Source of the DNA: CAZOWW01 sp964583765
GTDB lineage: Bacteria; Actinomycetota; Actinomycetes; Actinomycetales; Kineosporiaceae
Direction of reading: 5' to 3'
DNA length: 25,168 nt
Assembly (NCBI GenBank): GCA_964583765.1
Contig: CAZOWW010000088.1
Span: forward strand, 1 to 25,168
A program made the position numbers and the translations under genes. Below the pieces are notes generated by a model. It did no database searches. It worked only from the letters and a program-made list of their open reading frames with translations, and had not been told where the DNA came from. This document shows, one piece after another, positions 15,596 through 22,356 of this stretch. The first letter of the stretch is position 1, and each line of letters opens with the position of its first letter.

Positions 15596-15684
15596 TGAAT
15601 CCGCCTTCCGGCGACACCCGGCGTGGGCACGGCCCAGCGCCGTCCGACCGCCTGCTCCGATGCGCACTCCTGCCGTCCGAGCAT
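15592..15684 (-). CDS. Small coupled upstream ORF, 30 residues
   Basis: The ATG is preceded by AAGGAGGG with 5-base spacing, the best ribosome-binding site in this stretch. The peptide opens MLGRQECASEQAVGRRW and is basic. Its TGA overlaps the ATG of the 83-residue gene. It could be a leader peptide, a real small protein, or the true N-terminus of the next gene separated by a frameshift. No homology is recognised. Confidence 0.4.
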   Translation of the reverse strand: MLGRQECASEQAVGRRWAVPTPGVAGRRIQ

Positions 15685-15694
15685 GTCGTCCCTC

Positions 15695-15742
15695 CTTCAC
15701 CGTGAGGCTCTTCTTCACCTCGGGGCTCTTCGCCGTGAGGCT
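15695..15742. repeat. 15-bp tandem repeat ahead of the small ORF pair
   Basis: Three units of CTTCACCGTGAGGCT type (15695-15709, 15713-15727, 15728-15742) end 10 bases before the small ORF's start codon. On the transcribed strand each unit ends in GTGAAG or a close variant, next to the ribosome-binding site. Confidence 0.65.
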
Positions 15743-15885
15743 GTTCGCCCAGGGACGGCCGCTCCGCCGACCGAAGGCAGCCCTACCCGTACCGGGAAAC
15801 CCGACACTCCACCCGGATTCCGACGTCGCTCGAATCCGGCCCCGGATCGGGAGATGGGAGCACGCGCAGCGGGTAGTGCTCCGGG

Positions 15886-16908
15886 GTGACGACGACCCGT
15901 TCTCCCGGTGGGACCGAGCCCCGAGAGCCCGACACCGAGGTCCCGGACCCGAGTCCGTCCAGGGCCCGTCGAGGACGCACTCGGCACGCCTGGCGAGCCG
16001 CCCTGCGCGGTGCGGTCCGGGAGTTCCAGGACGACCAGCTGGGCGACACCGCGGCCGCGCTCACTTACTACGCGGTCCTGTCGATCTTCCCCGGGCTCGT
16101 CCTCCTGGGCTCCGTCGTGGGAATGGTCGGCCACGACACCACGACCAGGGCGCTGCAGGACGTGCACGACCTCATGCCGGCGGCAGCCTTCAGCATCCTG
16201 CGGACCGCGGTCACGGACCTGCAGCAGAACCAGAGCGCCGCAGGGTTCGCCGCCGTGCTCAGCGTCGTCGGGGCGATCTGGTCCGCCTCCGGCTACGTCG
16301 GGGCCTTCATCAGGGCGAGCAACCGGGTGTACGACGTCCCCGAGGGCCGCCCCGTCTGGATCACGCTGCCGCTCCGCATGGTGATCACGGTTGCCGTGCT
16401 GCTGCTCATGGCGGCGTCCTCACTCGTGCTCGTGCTCAGCGGCGGCATCGCACGACAGGTGGGCGACGCGATGGGCGTCGGGCCCACCGTGGTCAGCATC
16501 TGGGGGATCATGAAGTGGTTGCTGCTGCTGGTCCTGTTGATCCTGGTCGTGGCGCTCCTCTACTGGGCGGCCCCGAACGCCCGGCAACCCGGAATCCGCT
16601 GGGTGACACCCGGAGGCGTGCTCGGCGTCCTGCTCTGGATGGTCGCCTCCGTGGTCTTCGGCCTCTACGTGGCCGGCTTCGGGCGCTACACCCGGACCTA
16701 CGGCGTACTCGCCGGTCCGATCGTTCTCCTGATCTGGATCTGGGTGTCGAACCTGGCGATCCTGCTCGGGGCCGAGTTCGACGCCGAACTGGAACGTCTC
16801 GCGGCGGAGTCGGCGGGGCTCCCCAGCGGACATGAGCCGTACCTGGCGCTCCGCGACACCCGCACGTTGCCCTCGTCCGACGACAAGGAGCAGAAGACCA
16901 ACCACTGA
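15886..16908 (+). CDS. YihY/virulence factor BrkB family inner-membrane protein
   Basis: This 340-residue protein has a charged N-terminal region (about 1-40) and then the family's signature LGDTAAALTYYAVLSIFPGLVLLGSVVG at about 51-78. About five further hydrophobic segments end with VLLIWIWVSNLAILLGAEFDAELER near 280-304 and a polar tail. This matches YihY/BrkB proteins, once mis-annotated as RNase BN; they are polytopic membrane proteins of uncertain function, possibly transporters. The GTG start has only a weak ribosome-binding site, but the signature then falls at the usual distance. GGGTAG at 15871-15876 could be a -10, but I see no matching -35. Confidence 0.9.
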   Translation: MTTTRSPGGTEPREPDTEVPDPSPSRARRGRTRHAWRAALRGAVREFQDDQLGDTAAALTYYAVLSIFPGLVLLGSVVGMVGHDTTTRALQDVHDLMPAAAFSILRTAVTDLQQNQSAAGFAAVLSVVGAIWSASGYVGAFIRASNRVYDVPEGRPVWITLPLRMVITVAVLLLMAASSLVLVLSGGIARQVGDAMGVGPTVVSIWGIMKWLLLLVLLILVVALLYWAAPNARQPGIRWVTPGGVLGVLLWMVASVVFGLYVAGFGRYTRTYGVLAGPIVLLIWIWVSNLAILLGAEFDAELERLAAESAGLPSGHEPYLALRDTRTLPSSDDKEQKTNH

Positions 16909-16990
16909 CGCGGAGTGACGACGACCCGGTGGACGAGGGCGTGCGGTGGCTGTCGGGACAGTCGGCGCACCTCCGCCCGCCCCTGGCCGG

Positions 16991-17015
16991 GTTTAGCGGT
17001 GCTGGTGGAGGGCAT
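16991..17015 (+). promoter_or_regulatory. Candidate SigB/SigF-type promoter of the 216-residue gene
   Basis: GTTT-N15-GGGCAT, identical in both elements and spacing to the site before the hemerythrin gene. The predicted leader is about 80 bases. Confidence 0.5.
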
Positions 17016-17104
17016 TCTGCCGAGCGTCGGCCGCACCGGGCCTTCTCTTGCCCCACCGGTCATCGTGACCGTACGTCGCGACCGACAGGGGAAGGGATGG
17101 ACGA

Positions 17105-17755
17105 ATGACGACGTCCGGGTACCCGAACGGACCGAACAGCGTGGGCGACATCGCCATCGAGCCGACGACCGCACCACCGCCCTGGTGGGCCACGTCGGGA
17201 AGCGAAGGTCCCACCCAAGGCCCAGCGGTGGCGCGCGGTCCGGCTCCGGTCGACCGGCTGTCCCCGGCACCTCGGGCGATGACGGCGTCCGTGGCCGCCC
17301 GCCCGCAGGGGTCGCTCTTCGACTGCCAGCTGGAGTCCAGGCCGGAGGGTCGGCAGGCGTCGCTGGCGGACAGCCTGCGGAGGCCGGCACCCACCAGGCG
17401 GATCGAGGAGGACGACACCCCCATCTACTGTGAGGTGCTCCGGGATCTGGGCATGCCGGGGCTCGACCCCGTCGGCCCCACCGAGATCGTCGAGGTGTTC
17501 GTCGTCGACCCGCCTGAGGACCAGGAGGCGGAGGACGACACGGTGGTGGAGACGGAGCTCATCGACCAGTCGAGCGAACTCGTCGACGCCTCGAGCGAGA
17601 CTTCCTTGATCCTCCTCTCCTCCGGCCGCGGGAACAGCACACCGCCTCATCGCGGAGGCACCGGAGCGCCGGGGAGAGCAGCGATCGGCTGGAACCGCCC
17701 CACGGGGCGGTCCCGGCTCATCGTCCCGTCCCGGAGCATCCGCGAGGTCGGCTGA
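17105..17755 (+). CDS. Hypothetical protein, 216 residues
   Basis: I do not recognise the family. GGGAAGGGA precedes the ATG and third-position G/C is high to about codon 178. The protein has three parts: a Pro/Gly/Ser-rich, probably disordered N-terminal half; a compact central region near 103-130 (IYCEVLRDLGMPGLDP, EIVEVFVVDP) with beta/alpha character; and an acidic stretch (EDQEAEDDTVVETELIDQ) followed by a Ser-rich hydrophobic patch. The last 40 or so residues are basic, look non-native and contain a strong hairpin, so the gene may once have ended near 17640. There is no signal peptide or membrane segment. The stress-type promoter suggests a role in the same response as hemerythrin. Confidence 0.6.
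   Translation: MTTSGYPNGPNSVGDIAIEPTTAPPPWWATSGSEGPTQGPAVARGPAPVDRLSPAPRAMTASVAARPQGSLFDCQLESRPEGRQASLADSLRRPAPTRRIEEDDTPIYCEVLRDLGMPGLDPVGPTEIVEVFVVDPPEDQEAEDDTVVETELIDQSSELVDASSETSLILLSSGRGNSTPPHRGGTGAPGRAAIGWNRPTGRSRLIVPSRSIREVG
17694..17711 (+). terminator. Hairpin near the 3' end of the 216-residue ORF
   Basis: ACCGCCCC and GGGGCGGT form a perfect stem around two bases. It lies inside the open frame, 44 bases before its stop, which hints that the frame is longer than the original gene. The following 17756-17895 stretch has no gene. Confidence 0.4.
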
Positions 17756-17895
17756 CCCCTTGAGGCGGAGCTGCTGCCGATCGGGCCGGCGCTACTGCCG
17801 ACGCGAGCGGCGGACAACGCGAGTAACGCAGCGACAACGGTCGGAGCGGCGGACGTCAGAGCGGCGCAGAAGCAGCTCCGGTCGGGCCGGCGGTG

Positions 17896-18357
17896 TCAGC
17901 GCGGACGGCTCTCGTCTCCTCCGTCAGTGCGAGCGGCTCTCGTCGCCCGGTCGTTGGCCAGCCGGACGGCGTCCACCAACTGGGCCTTGGTCATCGACGA
18001 CCGTTTCGGGATCCCGAGCCGCCGGGCCAGCCCCAGAAGGTGCTCCTTGCTGGCGTTGGTGTCGACCCCGCCGGCGGTCGGCAGGTCGTTGTCGAGGCCC
18101 CCCGCGGCGGCGTGCTCGTCGGAGGGACCGGGCCGGAGCTTGGGTTCCCAGTGATCACCGACCTTCTCGTGCGTGTGCTTGACCGCGGCGAACGCCACCC
18201 GACGGGCACGGGTCTCGTCGCCGTACTCCTCAAGGGCCGCACGGTGGGCGCTGGCGAACGTGCGCTGCGCCTTCACATCAGAGCGCCGCAGCGTGCTGGG
18301 CAGTTCGGCCCCCTCCGGCTCCTGCGGGTCGTCGCCCTTCCCCCGGATGCGGGGCAT
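17896..18357 (-). CDS. ChaB family protein with C-terminal Rho_N/SAP-like domain
   Basis: This 153-residue protein carries a ChaB domain in about residues 10-70 (LPSTLRRSDVKAQRTFASAH, then ALEEYGDETRARRVAFAAVKH). The name comes from the E. coli chaABC cation-transport locus; the molecular role is unsettled. A polar linker follows, then a small helical domain at about 108-145 (KEHLLGLARRLGIPKRSSMT, KAQLVDAVRLAN) of the Rho N-terminal/SAP type, which binds nucleic acid in other proteins. This combination is common in actinobacteria and suggests a nucleic-acid-associated stress protein. The ATG follows GGAGGTG. The gene is followed by no terminator that I can see. Confidence 0.88.
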   Translation of the reverse strand: MPRIRGKGDDPQEPEGAELPSTLRRSDVKAQRTFASAHRAALEEYGDETRARRVAFAAVKHTHEKVGDHWEPKLRPGPSDEHAAAGGLDNDLPTAGGVDTNASKEHLLGLARRLGIPKRSSMTKAQLVDAVRLANDRATRAARTDGGDESRPR

Positions 18358-18512
18358 GACACCTCCGTGTTCCTCGCGCGTCTCATCCTTCGGGCACTTC
18401 ACGTCATGCGCCGCGCCAACGGCCGCCACCGTCGTGGTCGGCCACGGGCATGGGCTTCCCGTCCGGGCACGTCGATGACCACGGTGCCAGGGCCTGCGGT
18501 GGCCGCGGAGCC

Positions 18513-18548
18513 CCGGCGACCGGCCAAGGACCGGCGACCGGCCGAGGA
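18513..18548. repeat. 18-bp tandem duplication
   Basis: Two units, CCGGCGACCGGCCAAGGA and the same with one base changed, lie in the 230-base spacer between the ChaB and hemerythrin genes. A partial third copy follows near 18557. The spacer has no other feature that I can name. Confidence 0.75.
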
Positions 18549-18587
18549 GCCCCGTCCCGGCGACGAGTTGCCGTCCGGTGTCGCAGA

Positions 18588-19157
18588 TCAGTGGTGAATG
18601 GCCTCACGCACGGCGTCGCGCGCTCGGTCGAGCAGGGAAGCCAGAGGAGCCGTCGCCCGCTGCCCCGACGGCGAACCGGTCACGCCGGAATGGGGGTGCG
18701 TGGGCGCCAATCTCTCCGCGGCGAGCAGGGCACGGCTCATCCGGTCACGCTGTTCCTGGGGAAGAGCCTGCAACGAGGGGAACTCGAGCTGTTCCTCGTG
18801 CGTGGCGTGCTGCACGACCGCGTCGGCGAACCGGGCGAACATCTGCTCGAAGTCACTCGAGTCGACGTCCAGCTTCTCCAGATCAGCCAGCACGTGGTTG
18901 GCCTCGCTCTCCTCCGCATTGCGGGCGTCGGCGACATCGCCCCCTGCGTAGGTGCGACTCACCGGCCGCAACACCATCTCCTCGGCGGTCTCGTGCGCGG
19001 CGAGCAGGGTGCGGAGTTCGTCGAAGGTCTGCTGGCGGTGATCACCCTGGGCGGACTTCACCTGAGCGAGCAACTCCTTGATCCGCTCATGCTGCCGTTC
19101 CAGAACGATGATCACGTCCTCGTTCGCGGGGAGGTCGGAGGGGATGTCGGCGGTCAT
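18588..19157 (-). CDS. Hemerythrin HHE domain-containing protein
   Basis: This 189-residue protein is mostly alpha-helical. Candidate di-iron ligands are spaced as in bacterial hemerythrin-like proteins: His23 (ERQHERIKELL), His55 and Glu59 (HETAE), His88 (ANHVLADLE), then His117, His120 and nearby Glu residues (HATHEEQLEFP). Such proteins bind O2, NO or peroxide at a di-iron centre and act in oxygen or nitrosative-stress handling. A tail of about 45 residues after the four-helix bundle has no recognised function. GAGAGGAC precedes the ATG chosen; an upstream in-frame start at 19229 lies at the predicted promoter and is unlikely. The promoter is GTTT-N15-GGGCAT. Confidence 0.9.
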   Translation of the reverse strand: MTADIPSDLPANEDVIIVLERQHERIKELLAQVKSAQGDHRQQTFDELRTLLAAHETAEEMVLRPVSRTYAGGDVADARNAEESEANHVLADLEKLDVDSSDFEQMFARFADAVVQHATHEEQLEFPSLQALPQEQRDRMSRALLAAERLAPTHPHSGVTGSPSGQRATAPLASLLDRARDAVREAIHH

Positions 19158-19206
19158 GGTCGTCCTCTCGCGGGCGTTCCGACGCGCGGCCGGCTCAACC
19201 TGCGTG

Positions 19207-19231
19207 ATGCCCTTCACAACGGACACCAAAC
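19207..19231 (-). promoter_or_regulatory. Candidate SigB/SigF-type promoter of the hemerythrin gene
   Basis: The minus strand reads GTTT-N15-GGGCAT, with the predicted start near 19200 and a leader of about 43 bases. It overlaps the stop of the small upstream ORF. Confidence 0.5.
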
Positions 19232-19390
19232 CTGTTCTTCCCTGGCATCCGTCACGGGTGGGAACCGTCCCTCTGCCCAGCTGTCACCGGTCCCGGTATC
19301 GGAGCGGTGCCGCGGCGGAGGGCCGTACCAGCTCGCGCCGAACACCACGGCGAGCGGCGCGCACAGGACGATCGCGAACGCCCCGAGCAC
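19214..19390 (-). CDS. Possible small single-pass membrane protein, 58 residues
   Basis: A GTG start with GGGGAG about 10 bases upstream opens a frame with high third-position G/C: MLGAFAIVLCAPLAVVFGAS is one clear membrane helix, followed by WYGPPP and a polar tail. No family is recognised. It sits between the hemerythrin gene and the broken GT9 gene and could instead be the end of a lost membrane protein, because the same frame continues upstream for 17 Ser/Thr/Gly-rich codons without a start. Confidence 0.35.
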   Translation of the reverse strand: MLGAFAIVLCAPLAVVFGASWYGPPPRHRSDTGTGDSWAEGRFPPVTDAREEQVWCPL

Positions 19391-19499
19391 GCCGGTTCCA
19401 CTCCCCGTGCTCGCGGAGGACGACCCGATGCTGCGGCGTGTTCACCGGCGGGGCCCCGGACGGGCCTGCCCGCCGCGGGGCTCGCGAGCGCCTCCGCGG

Positions 19500-20310
19500 C
19501 TCCCACGCCACAGGTCGAGGCCAGAACCTCCTCAGCCGCGCACAGCACGTCGTCGACCGTGATCCTCGCCAGTGAAGCGGGCGGGGGCGTGGGGTACGGG
19601 CACGGGTGTCCGGGCCGCAGGTCCACCTGCGGGGAACACGGGTCCACGTGTCCGGGGCACGGGTCCGGCGCCCTCGGATCCGTGGTCCGTGATGAGGCCC
19701 CCAGCGTCCGGTGCCGGTCAGGATCGAGCAGGGGGCCCCATCGGGACGGCGGTTCCGGGCCGAACAGGACGACGGAGGACGTGCCGTAGGCCGTGGCGAG
19801 ATGGGCCCCCGGTGTCGCCGCACAGCACCAGGGCGGCCTGCGCGACCAGTCAGGCCAACGTGGGCAGGTCCGTGCGCCCGGCGACGTCCCGGACCTGGGC
19901 ACGAGCCGGGTACGGCACGGCGTCCCGGACGGCGGCGGTGAGCACGTGTTCGGGCGCCGACCCCGTCAACAACACCGGGAGACCCAGCCCGGCCAGGCGG
20001 TGCACCTCGTGCTCGTTCTCCAGCCACGGCGGCCCGGGCACGTGCAGGTCAGCTCGCGCGAACGCGGTCAACCCGTCGGGGCGACCCGCCAGCAGGAACC
20101 GGTGGCTGGCGGGCCCACGACCGTGCAGATTCAGCGCCCGATGGCCGGTCCAGCCCAGACCGGGCGGACGTCCGGCGAGTCCGACCGTCGGGATCACATC
20201 CGTCACCACCCCCTGCTCGTGCAGGAGCAGCCCGGGTGCCTCAGGCGCGGCGAGGACCACCGGCTCGGCGGGAAATGCGCGCCGCAGCGCCCGCAGTGCC
20301 GAGCCCGCGG
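19500..20310 (-). pseudogene. Glycosyltransferase family 9 (heptosyltransferase-like) remnant
   Basis: Pieces of one GT9 protein follow each other in order. First comes LRALRRAFPAEPVVLAAPEA and VIPTVGLAG with NLHGRGPASHR. Then, after an in-frame TGA at 19850-19852, LVLCGDTG. After a frameshift in a G/C run near 19803-19812 come AHLATAYGTSSVVLFGPEPP and RWGP, and finally the C-terminal ITVDDVLCAAEEVLAS. The usual start (a nucleotide-sugar transferase Rossmann opening such as LGLGDLLTAVPALR) is reduced to GLG next to LRALRRAF, so about seven codons are deleted there and no start codon remains. At least three separate lesions make this inactive. It was probably the last gene of the sugar-transfer operon. 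Confidence 0.85.
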
Positions 20311-20484
20311 GCTCCTCCGGTCACGAACACCGGGCGCGAGGAGATGTCGGACCCGGTCACGTTCTCCGGGGATCCGAACGATTCGTGCTGCCTCAGCTGC
20401 CACCTCCGAGGTCGGGTTCAGGTCACTTGCTGTGTCACTTCCCGGCCGTTCGCCGGGTCACTTCCAGGGCGGGTTCCTGCACCA

Positions 20485-20510
20485 CCCGGGCACGCTCCCG
20501 CGTGCCCGGG
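20485..20510 (-). terminator. 11-bp perfect hairpin after the isomerase gene
   Basis: CCCGGGCACGC and GCGTGCCCGGG flank a 4-base loop. It lies about 110 bases after the isomerase stop, between it and the GT9 remnant, and there is no T-tract. The rest of 20311-20546 holds no gene, only three scattered copies of GTCACTT. Confidence 0.5.
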
Positions 20511-20546
20511 GCTTGACACCCGGCCCGCCGCTCACTCCCCCTCGCC

Positions 20547-20666
20547 CCTGAGGTCCGCCGGGGAGGGACTCCTCAGATCCGAGGGGGAGGCAACCCTGAG
20601 GTTCGAGGGGGAGGAACCCATCAGATCCGAGGGGGAGGCAACTCTGAGGTCAGCCGAGGGCAGGGC
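20547..20666. repeat. 24-bp tandem repeat, five units
   Basis: Five head-to-tail 24-base units contain GAGGTTCGAGGGGGAGG-like cores. The middle three are the most alike. Because 24 is a multiple of three, one minus-strand frame reads a repeated SPSDLRVA-type octapeptide, but without a supported gene. The array overlaps the last codons of the isomerase gene. Confidence 0.85.
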
Positions 20667-21343
20667 GACGAGACGACGGGGAGCGGTCCGATCCCGCCGC
20701 GCCGACTGGCGCGCCCTCGACCGGGTCGAGGCCGGTGCCGCGGGAGGGTGTGGAGGTCGGATCTGGACGCCAACCTGCGTTCCAGGGCCGCGCACAGAGC
20801 GTGCACGACGACCAGGTGCACCTCCTGGACGGCGGTGCCGGCATGCGCCTGCGCGCAGATGGCCCTCTCGGCGAGCGCCGCGAGCGGGTTGGGCTCCGGG
20901 CCGGTCAGCGCCCAGACCCGGATCCCGAGACGGTGGGCGCGGTGCGCGGCACTGAGCAGGTTGGCACTACGGCCGGAGCTGCTCAGGAGCATCAGGACGT
21001 CACCGGCCCGTCCGTGCGCCTCGACCTGTCGCGCGAACATCTCGTCGCCCCCGAAGTCGTTGACCATCGCGGTGAGGCTGGAGGTCTCCACATGCAGGGC
21101 CAGCGCGGACAGCGGTCGCCGGTAGGGGTCCTCAAACCGGCCGACCAACTCGGCCGTGAGGTGCTGGGCCGCCGCGGCGCTGCCCCCGTTGCCCGCCGCG
21201 AGCAGCCGGCCGCCCTCCTCGAACAGGCGGGCGAGATCCTCCGCCCAGGCCTCCATCCGGAGGGACTGCCCGGCCAGGTCATCGAGGGCGTCCCGCAGGG
21301 AGGAGACGTGCTCGGCGAGAGTCCTGAACGGCAGCCCGCTCAT
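20621..21343 (-). CDS. gmhA: SIS-domain isomerase, GmhA-like (sedoheptulose-7-phosphate isomerase)
   Basis: This 240-residue protein has a SIS domain over about residues 30-190: AAGNGGSAAAAQHLTAELVG (49-68), SSSGRSANLL (121-130) and VQEVHLVVVH (172-181). His61, Glu65, Gln173 and His181 fall where GmhA places its zinc and active-site ligands, so the enzyme may be active. GmhA converts sedoheptulose 7-phosphate to heptose 7-phosphate, the first step to activated heptose. The ATG overlaps the stop of the preceding glycosyltransferase (ATGA), so the two are coupled. The last 40 or so residues are Arg/Pro-rich, exceed the family's usual length and end inside the tandem repeat, so the original 3' end has probably been disturbed. 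It is the only gene of this operon with a complete domain. Confidence 0.85.
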   Translation of the reverse strand: MSGLPFRTLAEHVSSLRDALDDLAGQSLRMEAWAEDLARLFEEGGRLLAAGNGGSAAAAQHLTAELVGRFEDPYRRPLSALALHVETSSLTAMVNDFGGDEMFARQVEAHGRAGDVLMLLSSSGRSANLLSAAHRAHRLGIRVWALTGPEPNPLAALAERAICAQAHAGTAVQEVHLVVVHALCAALERRLASRSDLHTLPRHRPRPGRGRASRRGGIGPLPVVSSPCPRLTSELPPPRI

Positions 21344-22356
21344 CCGGCGGCCCGTCCGGGACCGGCGTACGCGATGGCGTCCTGCCGGAACCGATCCGGC
21401 GCCAGTAGCGCGTCGTACACGGCGAGGGTCCTCGCGGCGATCGCGGACCAGGAGTACCGGCGGGCCGCGCGGGCGGCGGCGCCCATCCGGGCCCTACGCT
21501 CCGGGTCGGACGGCAGGCTCCGCACGGCCCCGGCGGTCGCCGCCGCGTCGTCCGGAGGCACCTTCAGGCCGTTCACACCGTCCTGGACCGTGTCGAGCAT
21601 GCCGCCCACCGCCGAGACGACGACAGGGCCACCACAGGCCATGGCCTCGACCGGGACGATCCCGAACGGCTCGTAGACCGGCACACTCACCAGCACGTCG
21701 GCCGAGCGGATCACCCGTGGGATCCGGGGACGGTCCAGGCGCCCGAGCAGGTGGACACGGTCGGCCACCCCGTGCCGCTCCGCGGTCGCCCACAGGCGCC
21801 GGGCAGCGGGATCATGGATCAGCTGGGACGGCGGGGGACCACCCGCGACCAGCAGTTCCGCGTCCGGCAGACGGCGCAGGGCTGCGATCACGGTGTCCAC
21901 GCCCTTCCGCGCCACGAGCCGGCCGAGGCAGACCAGTCGGTGACGGTAGGAGGACCGAGGCACGGCCGGCCCGTCCGGCGTGAACGTCCGCAGGTCGACC
22001 CCGCAGGGGATCACCGAGATCCGGGCCGCGCGTCCCCCGAGAGCGTCCAGCTCGCGCACCTCGTCCGTGCAGGTGGCGATGACGGCGTCGGCCTGGGCGA
22101 GCAACGTCCGTTCGGCGGCGATGCGGATCGCCGGGCTCGGGTCCTCCTCACCCTGGTGTCGGCGCTTGCCCGAACCCAGGGCATGGAAGGTCGGGACGAG
22201 GGGGATGCCGACCTCCTGGCAGGCGGCCCGGCTCGCCATCCCGGACATCCAGAAGTGCGCGTGAACGATCCGGGGAGTCTGGCCCTGGCGCCCCGCCTCA
22301 CGGCCGCCGGGGGCGACGAGCGGGCTGGCGTGCTCGGAGACCATCGCGATTCTCAC
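21340..22356 (-). CDS. Glycosyltransferase family 4 with N-terminal domain deletion
   Basis: This 338-residue frame starts GTG (overlapping the previous stop as GTGA) with MRIAMVSEHASPLVAPGG, the standard opening of actinobacterial GT4 proteins. It then jumps after about 10 unrelated residues to IVHAHFWMSGMA. In relatives about 80-90 residues lie between these motifs. The C-terminal donor-binding domain is complete: LVCLGRLVARKGVDTVIAAL, then VPVYEPFGIVPVEAMACGGP with the E-x7-E type motif. The deletion keeps the frame but removes several strands of the acceptor-side Rossmann fold, so activity is doubtful. It belongs to the GT-GT-isomerase-GT9 series. Confidence 0.8.
   Translation of the reverse strand: MRIAMVSEHASPLVAPGGREAGRQGQTPRIVHAHFWMSGMASRAACQEVGIPLVPTFHALGSGKRRHQGEEDPSPAIRIAAERTLLAQADAVIATCTDEVRELDALGGRAARISVIPCGVDLRTFTPDGPAVPRSSYRHRLVCLGRLVARKGVDTVIAALRRLPDAELLVAGGPPPSQLIHDPAARRLWATAERHGVADRVHLLGRLDRPRIPRVIRSADVLVSVPVYEPFGIVPVEAMACGGPVVVSAVGGMLDTVQDGVNGLKVPPDDAAATAGAVRSLPSDPERRARMGAAARAARRYSWSAIAARTLAVYDALLAPDRFRQDAIAYAGPGRAAG

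Noticed and set aside
15774..15801. GTTT followed by GGGTAG upstream of the small ORF pair as a further stress promoter
   Set aside because: The two elements are only 8 bases apart, too close for a sigma factor, and no GGG-A element lies at 14-16 bases.
20547..20666. Regularly spaced 24-bp units as a CRISPR-like array
   Set aside because: The units are directly adjacent and degenerate with no unique spacers, and there is no cas gene. It is a plain tandem repeat.
20532..20795. Minus-strand frame reading an SPSDLRVA-type octapeptide repeat as a gene
   Set aside because: The repeat frame follows from the 24-base period. The upstream part is antisense or out of frame to the isomerase gene and there is no ribosome-binding site.
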